A stretch of DNA of 64,000 nucleotides from Bacteroidota bacterium (GCA_025963725.1 JAOQAE010000003.1:62001-126000); one strand, 5' to 3'; counted from the first letter of the stretch, positions 16,655-27,413 are shown. The notes: generated from the sequence alone by a model not told the origin. Numbers and translations are program-made.

Positions 16655-19534
16655 ATGCCGCAGCGCCTTAAAAATAGCATTCTTATCCTCCTTGCCTTCT
16701 TCGCAATTCTTTCCAAAGGAATGGCGCAGAAGAGCGCAGCGATCGATTCCCTGCTCCAGATCATTTCCGTTTCAGCCGAAGACAAAGCCATGGCGGATGT
16801 TTTAACGAAGGTGGCATTTGACTACCTGAACTACGACATTAAAAAAGCCCGCGAATACGCCAACAGGGCTGTTGCCCTTTCCGAAAAGCTGGATTACATG
16901 CATGGGCAGGTCATGGGAATCATTGTACTGGCAAACATCGACAACAACCAGGGCCGCTATGCCGATGCATTGATCAAACTAAAAACCGCGCTGCTCCTTT
17001 CGGAGCAGGGCAACGATGAGCCCGCCATTGCCAAATGCTATTATTACATCGGGGATGTATATTCAACCCTCAAGAGCAACGAAAAAGCGATCAGCAATTA
17101 TGAGAAAGCGCTGCAGCTGTTCCTGAAGCAGCATGATACGGAGAACTGCATCAACACAATGAACCGCATCGCCAACCGGAACATGGACCTTGGGAATGCA
17201 AACAAGGATACTTCCCGCTTCTTTACCGCGATCAAGATCTACACTAAAGCATTCGACATTGCCACCCGTGCGCACGACGAGAAAAAGATCATCAACACGT
17301 ATGTGAACCTCGCCGATGCCTACAACATACTCGGTAAGGTTACCGGCAACAAAACTTATTTTTTCCAGGCACTCGATAATTCACTGCGCGGGCTCAGGCT
17401 CTCCCGCGAGAAAAAATTCTCCTCGCTCGAGGCCATCAACAACATTAATATCGGCGACACTTACAAGAACCTCGGACAGCCGCTCAAAGCCCTCCGCTTT
17501 TATAAGGAAGCGCTGATCCGCTATGAAAAGCTGGGCGATATGAACTGGCTGCAGAATACCTACAGCTATATCGCGAAAGCGCATTTCCTGATGAAAGCCT
17601 ACGACCAGGCCATTGAAAATGTGCTGAAAGGCGCCGAGTTCTCTAAAAAGCAGGGGCATGCTTCCGACCTGCGCGACAGCTACGAATTGCTCTCTGACAT
17701 CTACGCTGCAAAAAAAGATTTCCAGCGCTCGCTCGATTATCACCGCCTCTATACTTCTTACAAGGACAGCCTCATCAATGAGAACACCGCGCTCAGCATT
17801 GCAAGGCTGCAAACCGACCTTGAATTTGAAAAAAAGAACCAGGAGATCGAGCTGCTGAAAAAGAACCGGGAGATCCAGGATCAGAAGATCCATAACCAGA
17901 GCATCCTGCGCAACCTCCTTATTGCCGGGATCGTCGTTATCCTCGTGATGCTCATCATCATTTACTCCCGGTACCGTGAAAAGAACAGGGTGCAGTTTGC
18001 CATCATCAAGGCCAAGGAAGCGGCGGAGCATGCAAAGGAAACGCAGGAGCAGTTCCTCGCCAATACCAGCCACGAGATCCGCACACCCATGAACGGGATC
18101 ATCGGGATGACCAACCATTTAAAGGACACGGCGCTTACGAACGAGCAGCGCGAATACATCAGCGCGATCAACGAATCCGCCAACAGCCTGCTGGTGCTGA
18201 TCAACGACCTGCTCGACCTTTCAAAGATCAATGCAGGCAAAATGACCTTTGAAAAAAAGGCATTCCGTCTGTCGGACCTCTTTAAGAACCTCGTGTACTC
18301 GCTCCAGTACCGCAGCACCGAAAAGAACATCCGCCTCATCTCCAGCATCGATGAAGCGATCCCGGCGGCCCTCATCGGCGATCCTGTGCGCCTCAACCAG
18401 GTGTTGCTGAACCTCACCGGGAACGCGATCAAGTTCACCGAAAAAGGCGAAGTGAAGATTGTTGCGAAGCTGCTGAAGGACGATGGCAAGGAGCTGCTGA
18501 TCCTCTTCAGCGTGCAGGATACCGGCATCGGCATCCAGGAAAGCAAGCTCAGCACCATCTTCGAAAGCTTCACGCAGGTGAATGCCCGAACCACCCGTAA
18601 ATACGGAGGAACAGGGCTTGGCCTCACTATTGCCAAGCAGCTGATCGAGCAGCAGGGCGGAACTATCTCGGTAAGCAGTAAGGTAAACGAGGGCTCCACC
18701 TTTTCCTTCACGCTGCTATTCAAAAAGCTTTCGCGCAATGTAAAAGAGCAGCGCGACCTGAATATTCAGCCGGGCGATTTTAACCAACCCAACCTTAATT
18801 CCATTGCGGTTCTCGTGATCGACGACAACAAGGTGAACCAGCGGGTTGCCGCACTCACCCTGCAGAAATGGAATGCAAAGGTGGACGTTGCCGACAATGC
18901 GAAAATGGCATTTGAAAAGCTGAATGAGAAAAAATTTGACCTCATCCTTATGGACGTAACGATGCCTGAGATCGACGGCTTTGAAGCCACGCGCCACATC
19001 CGTAAAAAAATGCCGGCACCAATAAGCAAGATCCCGATCATTGCCATGACCGCATCGGCACTCATTGGCGACCGTGAAAAATGCATTGCAGTGGGCATGA
19101 ATGAATACGTGTCGAAACCTTTTAACCCCGAAGACCTGTACGATAAGATCATGAAGACGATCCCGCTGGATGCGATCAAAAGCACTGCGCCTGTGGTCGA
19201 CCTCGCCCTGCTGCGTGAGCGCGCGGAAGGCGATAACGGGTACATGAAGGACATCATGCAAAGCTACATCGACGAGATGCCGGTGTATGTGAATGAAATG
19301 AAGCAATTTCTTGAAGCGCAGCAGCTGAATGCGATCGGGCCGCAGGCGCATAAAATGAAAAGCCCGGCCAAGCTGCTCGGGGCATTCGAGCTGAACCTGC
19401 AGCTGGAATTCATTGAGAAGAACATCGCAGGCCATGGGCTCACACAGCAAATGACGGGCAAAATAGAGCAGATGAACAAGCTCTGCCTGCAAACTGTGGA
19501 GGCCCTGAAAAAGGAGCTTGAGAAATTAAGCTGA
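16655..19534 (+). CDS. TPR hybrid sensor histidine kinase (HK-REC-HPt)
   Basis: A 959-residue membrane phosphorelay protein. In order: signal peptide (1-24), periplasmic TPR repeats (about 30-390), a coiled coil, one membrane helix (about 418-438, [17 protein letters not shown]), a HisKA domain with [14 protein letters not shown] (H473), an ATPase domain with [19 protein letters not shown] and GGTGLGL, a receiver domain with phosphoacceptor D767 in [15 protein letters not shown], and a C-terminal HPt domain with H899 in [13 protein letters not shown]. All relay sites are intact. The ligand sensed by the TPR region and the final output regulator are not encoded nearby. The 15-base gap suggests co-transcription with the propeller-repeat cargo gene upstream. 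Confidence 0.93.
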   Translation: MPQRLKNSILILLAFFAILSKGMAQKSAAIDSLLQIISVSAEDKAMADVLTKVAFDYLNYDIKKAREYANRAVALSEKLDYMHGQVMGIIVLANIDNNQGRYADALIKLKTALLLSEQGNDEPAIAKCYYYIGDVYSTLKSNEKAISNYEKALQLFLKQHDTENCINTMNRIANRNMDLGNANKDTSRFFTAIKIYTKAFDIATRAHDEKKIINTYVNLADAYNILGKVTGNKTYFFQALDNSLRGLRLSREKKFSSLEAINNINIGDTYKNLGQPLKALRFYKEALIRYEKLGDMNWLQNTYSYIAKAHFLMKAYDQAIENVLKGAEFSKKQGHASDLRDSYELLSDIYAAKKDFQRSLDYHRLYTSYKDSLINENTALSIARLQTDLEFEKKNQEIELLKKNREIQDQKIHNQSILRNLLIAGIVVILVMLIIIYSRYREKNRVQFAIIKAKEAAEHAKETQEQFLANTSHEIRTPMNGIIGMTNHLKDTALTNEQREYISAINESANSLLVLINDLLDLSKINAGKMTFEKKAFRLSDLFKNLVYSLQYRSTEKNIRLISSIDEAIPAALIGDPVRLNQVLLNLTGNAIKFTEKGEVKIVAKLLKDDGKELLILFSVQDTGIGIQESKLSTIFESFTQVNARTTRKYGGTGLGLTIAKQLIEQQGGTISVSSKVNEGSTFSFTLLFKKLSRNVKEQRDLNIQPGDFNQPNLNSIAVLVIDDNKVNQRVAALTLQKWNAKVDVADNAKMAFEKLNEKKFDLILMDVTMPEIDGFEATRHIRKKMPAPISKIPIIAMTASALIGDREKCIAVGMNEYVSKPFNPEDLYDKIMKTIPLDAIKSTAPVVDLALLRERAEGDNGYMKDIMQSYIDEMPVYVNEMKQFLEAQQLNAIGPQAHKMKSPAKLLGAFELNLQLEFIEKNIAGHGLTQQMTGKIEQMNKLCLQTVEALKKELEKLS

Positions 19535-19667
19535 GATCAGCACCGGCCGCCCGGCAGAGTCGAAAACCCTCTGTGGCTCAATGAGATCAGCCCTCCGGAG
19601 TGTTTAAAAACATATTTTTTTTTGCCGAATATTTTTAAGTACTTTGCTATAGCCAAATTTATACGGA

Positions 19668-20270
19668 ATGATCAGGAAGTTATTAGTTTCAGTCGCAATT
19701 GTATCGTTGATTACTTCCTGTAAACAGGAGACAGCTTTCAAAGAAGTGAAAGTGAACGAGCATTATTCCATTTCAACGCCCGACTACATGCAGCCCTGCG
19801 CCGACCTTCACAAGGATGCATCCTTCCAGTACCAGAATACCGACAAAGATATTTACGCGATCGTGATCGATGAGCGAAAAAAAACGATGGCGAACTACAA
19901 CCTTGATTACGACCTCCGCTCCTATTTCACAACCGCTTCACAACCGATCCTCGAAACGATCAAGGACGGAAAGATGAGCGCTGCAACAGAGAAGAAGATC
20001 AACGGGAACAATGCCATGGTGAGCGAGATCAACGGGAAGTTTGATGACATTGATGCTTACTACAAGATCGGCATCATTGAAACGCCGTATGCTTTCTACC
20101 AGATCCTGACATGGACACGCGCAGATAAAAAAGCGGAATTCGAGCCTGATATGGATTCGATGATCGAATCGTTCAAAGAGCTTCCGCAGCCTGAAAGCGA
20201 ATTGCCTGCACCGGAGCCGGAACAACAGGAAAACACACAGGATACGGTGAAGGCTGCTCCTGCAAAATAG
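19668..20270 (+). CDS. Unknown lipoprotein
   Basis: A 200-residue protein with a lipoprotein signal (MIRKLLVSVAIVSLITSCKQ, cysteine at about residue 18). The mature part has a mixed alpha/beta pattern (YSISTPDYMQPCADLHKDASFQYQ, DKDIYAIVIDERKKTM, INGNNAMVSEINGKFD, YYKIGIIETPYAFYQILTW) resembling small lipoproteins that share a PsbP/Mog1-like fold, but this is only a fold-level impression. The tail is a Pro/Glu/Gln-rich low-complexity segment of about 30 residues. It stands alone and converges with aspS. Confidence 0.7.
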   Translation: MIRKLLVSVAIVSLITSCKQETAFKEVKVNEHYSISTPDYMQPCADLHKDASFQYQNTDKDIYAIVIDERKKTMANYNLDYDLRSYFTTASQPILETIKDGKMSAATEKKINGNNAMVSEINGKFDDIDAYYKIGIIETPYAFYQILTWTRADKKAEFEPDMDSMIESFKELPQPESELPAPEPEQQENTQDTVKAAPAK

Positions 20271-20273
20271 CCT

Positions 20274-20302
20274 CAAAAAAAATCCCCGCTTCTCAGCAGG
20301 GA
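20274..20302 (-). terminator. Terminator of aspS
   Basis: On the minus strand ATCCCTGCT-GAGA-AGCGGGGAT forms a hairpin with one internal mismatch and is followed by eight T residues, 26 bases after the aspS stop codon. Confidence 0.75.
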
Positions 20303-20327
20303 TCTTCTTCACTATCTATCTTAATTA

Positions 20328-22076
20328 TTATTTCTTCAGCGCTATCGCCAGCTCATTCAGCTGCACATCGGAGATCACCGATGGAGAATCGATCATCACA
20401 TCCCTTCCGGAATTATTCTTCGGGAATGCAATAAAATCGCGGATGCCGTCAGCACTGCCAAACAGCGAGCAAAGGCGGTCGAAGCCGAATGCGATCCCGC
20501 CGTGCGGAGGCGCGCCGAACTCAAAGGCATTCATTAAAAATCCGAACTGTGCCTGTGCCTCTTCTTTTGTAAAGCCCAGCAGTCCGAACATTTTTGCCTG
20601 TAATGCCTTATTGAAGATGCGGATAGAGCCGCCGCCCACTTCCACTCCATTGATCACCATGTCGTAAGCGTTCGCCCTTACCTTGCCCGGATCGGTTTCC
20701 AGCAATGCAATGTCTTCCGGTTTCGGAGATGTGAACGGATGGTGCATAGCATGCCAGCGCGATGTTTCCTCGCTGTACTCCAGCAATGGAAAATCGATCA
20801 CCCAGTGGCAGGCGAATGTATTTTTATCGCGCAAGCCAAGGCGTGTGCCCATTTCGAGGCGCAGCTCCGACAATGCTTTGCGTGTTTTATTCTCTTCACC
20901 GGCAAGAATCAGCATCAGGTCTCCGGGCTGTGCATTGAATGCTGCTGCCCATTTTTTTAATTCCTCTTCGTTGTAAAATTTATCTACCGACGACTTGATC
21001 GTTCCATCGGCATTGCAGCGCGCATACACCAAACCGGTTGCACCGATCTGCGGCTTCTTCACAAATTCCGTAAGCTCATCCAATTGCTTGCGCGTGTATT
21101 CCGCCGCGCCTTTTGCACAGATCCCAACAACTAATCCTGCATTATCGAAAACAGGGAATCCTTTGCCTTTCACCACATCGTTCAGCTCCACGAACTTCAT
21201 TTCGAAGCGGATATCCGGCTTATCATTTCCATAGTACTTCATCGCATCGGCATAGGTCATGCGTGAAAGCTCAGGGATCTCAACATTCTTCACTGCCTTG
21301 AACAAATGGCGCACGAGGTCCTCAAACGTATTTAAAATATCTTCCTGCTCCACAAAGGCCATCTCGCAATCGATCTGGGTGAATTCAGGCTGCCTGTCGG
21401 CACGCAGGTCCTCATCCCTGAAACATTTTACGATCTGGTAGTAACGGTCGAAGCCGCCCACCATCAGCAATTGCTTGAAGGTTTGCGGCGACTGCGGCAA
21501 TGCATAGAACTCGCCCTGGTTCATACGGGAAGGCACCACGAAATCGCGTGCGCCTTCGGGTGTTGATTTGATGAGCACCGGGGTTTCCACTTCGAGGAAA
21601 TTGAGCTTGTCTAAAAAGAGGCGCGTTTCAATGGCCATGCGGTGGCGCAGCTCAAGGTTCCTTCTTACCGGGTTCCTTCGCAGATCGAGGTAACGGTATT
21701 TCATACGGATATCATCGCCGCCATCGGTTTCATCCTCTATAGTGAACGGTGGCGTAATCGCAGAATTGAGCACTGTTATTTTTTCCGGGCTGATCTCGAT
21801 ATCACCCGTTGGGATCTTATCAGATTTTGAATAGCGCTCGTTCACCTTGCCAGTTACGGTGATCACGAACTCACGTCCGAGTGTTCGCGCTGTCTCCACG
21901 AGCTCCGCAGCAGCGTTCTCGGTTTCAATGGTCACCTGGGTGATGCCGTAACGGTCGCGCAGATCGATCCAGAGCAATGAGCCTTTATCCCTGATGCCCT
22001 GCACCCATCCGCTGATGGTAACTGTTTGTCCGACGTGTGTGATCCGTAATTCTCCGCAAGTGTGTGATCGTAACAT
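20328..22076 (-). CDS. aspS: Aspartyl-tRNA synthetase
   Basis: This 582-residue class II synthetase charges tRNA-Asp. The start [16 protein letters not shown] at 22076 matches the usual N-terminus; an upstream in-frame start at 22124 would add 16 non-conserved residues. It shows the OB-fold anticodon-binding domain ([24 protein letters not shown]), class II motif 2 ([21 protein letters not shown]), the bacterial GAD insertion (about 285-420), and motif 3 ([14 protein letters not shown]). Length and domain order are those of the bacterial type. It ends at its own terminator. Confidence 0.95.
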   Translation of the reverse strand: MLRSHTCGELRITHVGQTVTISGWVQGIRDKGSLLWIDLRDRYGITQVTIETENAAAELVETARTLGREFVITVTGKVNERYSKSDKIPTGDIEISPEKITVLNSAITPPFTIEDETDGGDDIRMKYRYLDLRRNPVRRNLELRHRMAIETRLFLDKLNFLEVETPVLIKSTPEGARDFVVPSRMNQGEFYALPQSPQTFKQLLMVGGFDRYYQIVKCFRDEDLRADRQPEFTQIDCEMAFVEQEDILNTFEDLVRHLFKAVKNVEIPELSRMTYADAMKYYGNDKPDIRFEMKFVELNDVVKGKGFPVFDNAGLVVGICAKGAAEYTRKQLDELTEFVKKPQIGATGLVYARCNADGTIKSSVDKFYNEEELKKWAAAFNAQPGDLMLILAGEENKTRKALSELRLEMGTRLGLRDKNTFACHWVIDFPLLEYSEETSRWHAMHHPFTSPKPEDIALLETDPGKVRANAYDMVINGVEVGGGSIRIFNKALQAKMFGLLGFTKEEAQAQFGFLMNAFEFGAPPHGGIAFGFDRLCSLFGSADGIRDFIAFPKNNSGRDVMIDSPSVISDVQLNELAIALKK

Positions 22077-22183
22077 TGTATTGAAATTAGAAATTTGAAT
22101 ATTAAAAGGATTGCCTAAAGGCATGCGAATTTACTAAAAATAATGATGTTTGGGGAAGAATGGTTTTGTCACACCCGGTGTAC

Positions 22184-22286
22184 GTCATACCGTGCTCCGA
22201 CACGGTATCTCTACGCAATGTTGATTCCCGCAGAATCCCCTCACCGTATGATTATAGAGAGATGCCGTGTCGTAGCACGGCATGAC
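22184..22286. repeat. Long palindromic intergenic element, copy 1
   Basis: Arms of 29 bases (22184-22212 and 22258-22286) are nearly perfect inverted repeats beginning GTCATACCGTGCTCCGACAC. Each arm is itself a small hairpin (CCGTG...CACGG). The 45-base centre is related to that of the second copy at 32713. The element has MITE/REP-like structure, no coding potential, and lies between aspS and the propeller-SpoIIE gene. Confidence 0.85.
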
Positions 22287-22319
22287 GGTTAATAGGAGTC
22301 AGAATTTAACTAATACACC

Positions 22320-25300
22320 CTAAAACCGGATCCCGATCACCAGGATATCATCGATCTGCTCCAGTTCCGATTTCCAGCTGTCGATGATCGCGTTCAGCTT
22401 TTCGCCCTGCTCTTTCATGGAAAGCGCCTGCATTTCGCCCAGCGTTTCCTTCAGGCGCTTGGTGGAGAACTTCTTTCCTTTCTCTCCGCCGAACTGATCA
22501 ACGTAACCATCCGTGAACAGGTAGAACGTATCGCCCGGCTTCAACGCTACGCTGTGGTTGGTGAAGCTATAGTTGTCTTCCATTTCGAGCCCGCCGATCG
22601 ATTGCTTATCGGCTTTTATCTCTTCGAAGAAATCGTTGTTGTAATGGAACATCGGGCGCTTGGCCCCGCTGTACTGCAACGTATTTGTAGTTGTATCGAT
22701 CACCGCCAGCGCAAGGTCCATCCCGTCTTTCGATTCATAGCTGTCGCGGTCCTGCTTCAATGATTTGCGCACGCCCTGGTGCAGCTTTTTCAAAACGCTG
22801 GCTGCATCGTGCGGGCCTTTCTTGCTGATGATCTCGTTCAGCAACGAGCTCCCGATCATGCTCATGAAGGCGCCCGGAACTCCGTGGCCTGTGCAGTCGA
22901 CAGCGGCAATGAAGATCTTATCTTCTTTTTTATTGAACCAGTAAAAATCGCCACTCACCACATCCCGCGGCTTGAAGAGCACGAACGACTGCGGAAGCGC
23001 TTTCTTTACTTCTTCATCCAGCGGCAGGATCGCATCCTGGATCTTCTTCGCATAGTTAATGCTGTCCTTGATGTCCTGGAAAGCCACGGCAAGGTGGTCG
23101 TTCGCTTCCTTCAGCTCGTGTGTACGCTCCGTCACTTTTTCCTCCAGCACCTTTTTCTCCTTTGCCAGCTGGGCCGTGCGGTAATTGATAAATCCTGAAA
23201 TTCCAAGCAGGGCGGCGATCACTACAAGCGTGTAGAACCACCAGGTTTGCCACCATGGCGGATCTATCGAGAACGTGAATGCGATCACTTCTTTGCTCCA
23301 TACGCCGTTGCTGTTCACGGCCTTTACTTTGAAGGTGTATGTTTTGCCCGGGCTGATATTCGCAAACACCGCTTCGGCATTGGTGCTCAGCGGCGACCAT
23401 GCCTCATCCTGCCCTTCGAGGATAAACGTATATTTCACATTGTCGGTGGTGAAAGCCTGGAAATCGAATGTGAGGTTATTGTTCTTATGCGAGAGCTCCA
23501 GGTTTACCGGCAGGTTCGTTGAAGGGTCTACCGAATCGGCATACATTTTCCAGTCGACCGTTTGATACGCCAGCCGGATGCCGCTCAGGTGCAGCTTTGG
23601 CGGGGTCACATTCGGATAGTCGTATTTCCGGTTGTACCTGCTCAGCCCATTGATCGTGCCGAACCATACATCTCCCGCTTTATCAAGCAATATTGCATTC
23701 TGGTTGATCTCGATGCCTTTGTAGCCTTCCTGCTCGCCGTAATACCTTAATGATGCGATCCCGGAATTATCATCCAGCGTTATCTTGTTGATGCCTTTTT
23801 CCGTTCCCAGCCAGAGGCCTTTATCAATGGGATCGAACAACAATGCAAGGATGTAGTTGGAGCACAATCCGTCCTTCACGGAAAAGCTCCTGAACATTTT
23901 ACCGTCGTAGCAGGCAAGCCCGCTTTCGCCTGTTCCAAAGAACATATTGCCTTTATTGTCTTCGGCGATGGCCCAGATCGATTTATCCGCAAGGCCTTCC
24001 TTCACCGAATAATTTGTAAACGTCCGGCCATCGTATTTTACCACGCCGGCATCTTTTGTCCCGATCCAGATGTTAGCCTTCGAATCCATAAAAACAGTGA
24101 GCACCTTGTCGGACACAAAGCCTGTTTTGGTGGAGTAATTCGTGATCTCTTTTCCATGAACGCGGAAAAGCCCCGAGGAATAGGACGCGATCCAGAGGTC
24201 ATTGTTCTTGTCCTGGATGATCTTCAAAGCCGCAAGCATTTCTGTGTTCGCAACATGCTTGTTGTAAAACTCCAGCAGCTCGTATTTCTCATTCGTCCTT
24301 TTCAATACAAAAACGCCTTCCTGCGCACCGAGCCAGATGCGGCCTTCATTGTCGACCACCACGGAAAAGATAATGCTCTCATCCACCTCTTTAATGCCGC
24401 ATGAGCTCCTGAATGTGTTGGTGCGTGCATTGTATTCGTTCAGCCCAAGGCCGGTGGTGCCGATCAGGTATGTATCTTCATCATACTGCACAACAGTGCT
24501 GATGTTCTTGCCGGTAAGCCCGTCTTTATCCGTAAAGTTCACGAACGACTCGTTGTTGAACAGGTTCACTCCGCCGCCCTGCGTCCCGATCCAGATGTTT
24601 CCTTCGTAATCGCTGCACACGGAAAGCACGCCGTTCGACGAGAGTCCCTGCTGCTCATTGAACAGGTGAAAGTTCTTCCCGTCGTATTTCAAAGCGCCAT
24701 GATCAGTGGCGAACCAGATGTTTCCTTTTTTATCTTCGGCGATGCTTCCGAAAAAATCATCCTTTACCACATCCGGAATTTCAAGCGCATGAAATTCCGA
24801 ACCGTCGTATTTTACTACGCCATAGCCGGAAATGCCGCCGAACCATACATTGCCTTTTGAATCGGCAAAGTTGCAGAAGAATGTGCGGTTATTGATCAGC
24901 GGATGTTTGTCGTAGCTCGTAATGCGTGTCCCATCGTATTTCGCGATGCCGTTTGAAAGCGCGAGCCAGTAATCGCCTTTTTTATCCTGCGTGATCGCAA
25001 ATAAATTATCGGAAGGCAGGCCATCCTTTGTGCTGAATGCGGTGAACGTTTTACCGTCGTAACGGTTCATTCCGCCATCCTGCATCCCGAACCAGATGTT
25101 ATTTTTATCATCGGCGTAAATGCAGTAAACGCTGCCTTTGGAGAGGCCATCCTTCTCTGTGAAATTAGTGAAATGCACGCCGTCGAAGCGGGACGCGCCT
25201 TCCGATGTGGCGATCCAGATATTTCCCGAATGGTCTTCGGTAACATAGGTCACATCATTGGCGATCAGCCCTTCGGCCTTGGTATAGTTCTTAAAGGTTT

Positions 25301-25496
25301 TCCCGTTGAACCTGCTTACGCCGCCACCCTGCGTGCCAAACCAGATGTAGCCCCTGCTGTCCTGGAAAATATTATTAACGATGGAGCTGGCCAGCCCGTT
25401 CTTTGGATTGAAGTTCTTGAAGTTATATTGCTGTGCGGGCATGAGGCACGACAGCAAAATAAAAAGAGAAAGCAGGATGTATTTCGTGAGCTTCAT
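22320..25496 (-). CDS. Two-component-type beta-propeller sensor fused to SpoIIE-type PP2C phosphatase
   Basis: A 1058-residue protein from the start MKLTKYILLSLFILLSC (25496); the longer frame from 25538 would run through a hairpin. Residues about 25-640 carry around fourteen propeller repeats of the form NIWFGTQGGGVNLFN/YDGKTFTNYS...DGL, followed by a Y_Y_Y domain (about 690-760), a membrane helix (about 770-790, FYTLVVIAALLGISGFI), a coiled coil, and a SpoIIE/PP2C domain (about 850-1058). The phosphatase motifs DVVSGDFYW, DCTGHGVPGAF, DGMDLALAVID and LFTDGYVDQFGG hold the metal-binding aspartates. It should sense a periplasmic signal and dephosphorylate a cytoplasmic Ser/Thr phosphoprotein, perhaps an anti-sigma-factor antagonist; no partner is encoded nearby. 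Confidence 0.92.
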   Translation of the reverse strand: MKLTKYILLSLFILLSCLMPAQQYNFKNFNPKNGLASSIVNNIFQDSRGYIWFGTQGGGVSRFNGKTFKNYTKAEGLIANDVTYVTEDHSGNIWIATSEGASRFDGVHFTNFTEKDGLSKGSVYCIYADDKNNIWFGMQDGGMNRYDGKTFTAFSTKDGLPSDNLFAITQDKKGDYWLALSNGIAKYDGTRITSYDKHPLINNRTFFCNFADSKGNVWFGGISGYGVVKYDGSEFHALEIPDVVKDDFFGSIAEDKKGNIWFATDHGALKYDGKNFHLFNEQQGLSSNGVLSVCSDYEGNIWIGTQGGGVNLFNNESFVNFTDKDGLTGKNISTVVQYDEDTYLIGTTGLGLNEYNARTNTFRSSCGIKEVDESIIFSVVVDNEGRIWLGAQEGVFVLKRTNEKYELLEFYNKHVANTEMLAALKIIQDKNNDLWIASYSSGLFRVHGKEITNYSTKTGFVSDKVLTVFMDSKANIWIGTKDAGVVKYDGRTFTNYSVKEGLADKSIWAIAEDNKGNMFFGTGESGLACYDGKMFRSFSVKDGLCSNYILALLFDPIDKGLWLGTEKGINKITLDDNSGIASLRYYGEQEGYKGIEINQNAILLDKAGDVWFGTINGLSRYNRKYDYPNVTPPKLHLSGIRLAYQTVDWKMYADSVDPSTNLPVNLELSHKNNNLTFDFQAFTTDNVKYTFILEGQDEAWSPLSTNAEAVFANISPGKTYTFKVKAVNSNGVWSKEVIAFTFSIDPPWWQTWWFYTLVVIAALLGISGFINYRTAQLAKEKKVLEEKVTERTHELKEANDHLAVAFQDIKDSINYAKKIQDAILPLDEEVKKALPQSFVLFKPRDVVSGDFYWFNKKEDKIFIAAVDCTGHGVPGAFMSMIGSSLLNEIISKKGPHDAASVLKKLHQGVRKSLKQDRDSYESKDGMDLALAVIDTTTNTLQYSGAKRPMFHYNNDFFEEIKADKQSIGGLEMEDNYSFTNHSVALKPGDTFYLFTDGYVDQFGGEKGKKFSTKRLKETLGEMQALSMKEQGEKLNAIIDSWKSELEQIDDILVIGIRF

Positions 25497-25542
25497 CAAA
25501 AAAAATTTGCCTGTCTCCGCAGATGTGAAGACAGGCAAATTT
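25497..25542 (-). terminator. Hairpin after the SprB-repeat gene, abutting the next start codon
   Basis: On the minus strand AAATTTGCCTGTC pairs with GACAGGCAAATTT and is followed by T8 that runs to within a base of the propeller-SpoIIE start codon. It should terminate the upstream gene (25578-26750). The left arm also holds a -7-like TAAATTTG (25536-25543). Confidence 0.7.
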
Positions 25543-25577
25543 AAGATATTCGATGGAAATCCGCGGTTTATTCGGGA

Positions 25578-26750
25578 CTAATTCACTACGAGTTTTTTAT
25601 ATGTCTTCAGGCCATTGCTCTCCACGCTCACGAGGTACACGCCTTTTGCATAACCTGAAACATCGATGCGGCTTGTGATCGCGGTGCCGGAAGCTTCAAG
25701 TCTCTCTTCCAGCATCAGCTGCCCTACGATATTTACAATCCGGAGTTTCGCATTTTTGATGTCCGGCGACAAGCCAATGATCACTTCAGCAGTTGCTGGG
25801 TTCGGGTACATTACCATTGATCCTCCGTCTTTCAGCGCTGCAATGCCCGTTGTAACGAGGCCTGCATGCTTGATGTTGGAACGCGTGGTGTTCACTGTTG
25901 CACGGGTTGGTGTGCAGGAAATGCCCCAGGCTGTTTTCACCCTCCAATTGGCAATGCTGCCGTGGGTAGGAAATCCCGGATCGTTTGCTACAGAATCCGT
26001 TCCCGGAACTGTTTGCACCGGCCCCCACACATCCACATTGGCTGTATCGCAAAGCAATACATAATTGGTTACGGGGTTCGGTGTGCCTTCTATTGTGTAG
26101 GGAGCAGACCATGAAAATTCGCCGAGGCCGTCATCAACAATATAAATGGTGCTGTGGTAAAGGCTCATCGGGCCGTAGTTCCCGCAGGTGTCGAGGATCT
26201 GGATCTTGTACCTGTAAGATGCCAGGTTCGGATCACCGTTTGCCGGGCCTACGCTGCGTGCTGTATCCTCGAACTGGCTCAGTGAATCGGATGATACTGC
26301 GCCGATGCGGCTGTACACCGACGAGCTTGTTTCACGGTAAATGATAAATGAATCCACATTGGTATAAGGCGTCTGGTCCCAGTAAACAAAGTTGTTCACC
26401 GAGTGCCCGTCCACTGTTACCATGCAGATAGAAGGCGTCGGAACAGCCGGGGCGGAAACTGTAACATTACCGATCACAAAACAGCTGGGGCCGCTGCCGT
26501 CCATAACTGTAACAGAATAGCTTCCGGGCATTAAACCGGTTGCAGTAGCCGTGGTTTGCGCTCCTGCCGAAACGGACCACAAGTATGTATAAGTACCTGT
26601 ACCTCCCGTGACACTCACGGTTGCCGATCCATCGTTATTATTCGGACAGCTGGCATCGGTTGTTGTAAATGTGAGGGTAAGGGTAGGGCATCCCGCTTTT
26701 GCGAAAGTTCCTGTAAGCAATATCATAGTAAGTAGTAGCAGTTTTTTCAT
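25578..26750 (-). CDS. T9SS type A cargo with an SprB repeat
   Basis: A 390-residue secreted protein: signal peptide (MKKLLLLTMILLTGTFAKA), an SprB-type repeat (about 22-105; DASCPNNNDGSATVSVTGGTGTYTYLWS ... GLMPGSYSVTVMDG, the last part split here), a fibronectin-like middle region (VYWDQTPYTNVDSFIIYRETSSSVYSRIG), and a type A sorting domain (MVMYPNPATAEVIIGL to YKKLVVN). It should be exported by the type IX system. The SprB repeat is shared with the gliding adhesin family, but this protein is far too short to be SprB itself. A terminator hairpin follows. Confidence 0.87.
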   Translation of the reverse strand: MKKLLLLTMILLTGTFAKAGCPTLTLTFTTTDASCPNNNDGSATVSVTGGTGTYTYLWSVSAGAQTTATATGLMPGSYSVTVMDGSGPSCFVIGNVTVSAPAVPTPSICMVTVDGHSVNNFVYWDQTPYTNVDSFIIYRETSSSVYSRIGAVSSDSLSQFEDTARSVGPANGDPNLASYRYKIQILDTCGNYGPMSLYHSTIYIVDDGLGEFSWSAPYTIEGTPNPVTNYVLLCDTANVDVWGPVQTVPGTDSVANDPGFPTHGSIANWRVKTAWGISCTPTRATVNTTRSNIKHAGLVTTGIAALKDGGSMVMYPNPATAEVIIGLSPDIKNAKLRIVNIVGQLMLEERLEASGTAITSRIDVSGYAKGVYLVSVESNGLKTYKKLVVN

Positions 26751-26925
26751 AGTGATAGTTTTAAATCCATTGCAATATACGACATTCTACGGGAAAAGCT
26801 GAAACACGGTTCTGTCGTTCGCTTGCACTTTTCAATGTTTCGCTGGTAGATTTCACAGCAAAAAGCAGCGCACTTTCAGGTTGAAAAAAGTAGCAGGTTT
26901 TCCGATAATAATTACCTTTAGCCCC

Positions 26926-27372
26926 ATGGAACTTTTCGTTTTTTCAGACGAGCATTTTATGCGGGAAGCATTAAAGGAAGCAAGAAAAGCTTTTGATGCG
27001 GATGAAGTGCCGGTGGGCGCTGTAGTGGTGGTGAACAACACGGTGATCGCGCGGGCGCACAACCTTACCGAGCGGCTGAACGATGTTACGGCCCATGCCG
27101 AAATGCAGGCCATTACTTCCGCAGCCAATTTCCTGAACGGCAAATACCTCAATGAATGTACCTTGTATGTAACCCTTGAGCCCTGCGTGATGTGCGCGGG
27201 AGCGCTGGCATGGGCGCAGGTTGCAAGGATCGTTTACGGCGCTGCCGATACCCGCCGCGGCTTTCACCTGGTGGGGCACAACCTGCTGCATCCGCGCACT
27301 TCCACCACAACAGGTGTGCTTGCAGAGGAATGCGGCACCCTTATCAAAACCTTCTTTCAGCAAAAACGCTGA
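26926..27372 (+). CDS. tadA: tRNA adenosine(34) deaminase / nucleoside deaminase
   Basis: A 148-residue zinc deaminase. The ATG at 26926 gives MELFVFSDEHFMREALKEA, the family's usual start; the in-frame TTG at 26881 adds unneeded residues. Zinc and catalytic residues are H57-A-E59 and PCVMC (C87, C90). Conserved VPVGAVVV, HNL and the late HPRTSTTTGVLAEEC segments fit TadA, which converts A34 to inosine in tRNA-Arg(ACG). A close paralogue such as guanine deaminase cannot be excluded by sight but lacks this C-terminal pattern. Confidence 0.88.
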   Translation: MELFVFSDEHFMREALKEARKAFDADEVPVGAVVVVNNTVIARAHNLTERLNDVTAHAEMQAITSAANFLNGKYLNECTLYVTLEPCVMCAGALAWAQVARIVYGAADTRRGFHLVGHNLLHPRTSTTTGVLAEECGTLIKTFFQQKR

Positions 27373-27404
27373 CCCTTTTACCGGCCAGCGTTCCTGTTTT
27401 ATTC
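27365..27404. terminator. Bidirectional terminator between tadA and the M16 protease gene
   Basis: AACGCTG pairs with CAGCGTT across a short loop containing a second inner stem; A-rich sequence precedes it and T-rich sequence (CCTGTTTTATT) follows. It separates two convergent genes. Confidence 0.65.
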
Positions 27405-27413
27405 AATTGATCC

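Noticed and set aside
17381-19492. Long minus-strand frames opposite the hybrid kinase gene
   Set aside because: They are shadows of the kinase coding sequence with no start context, no domains and unlikely codon use.
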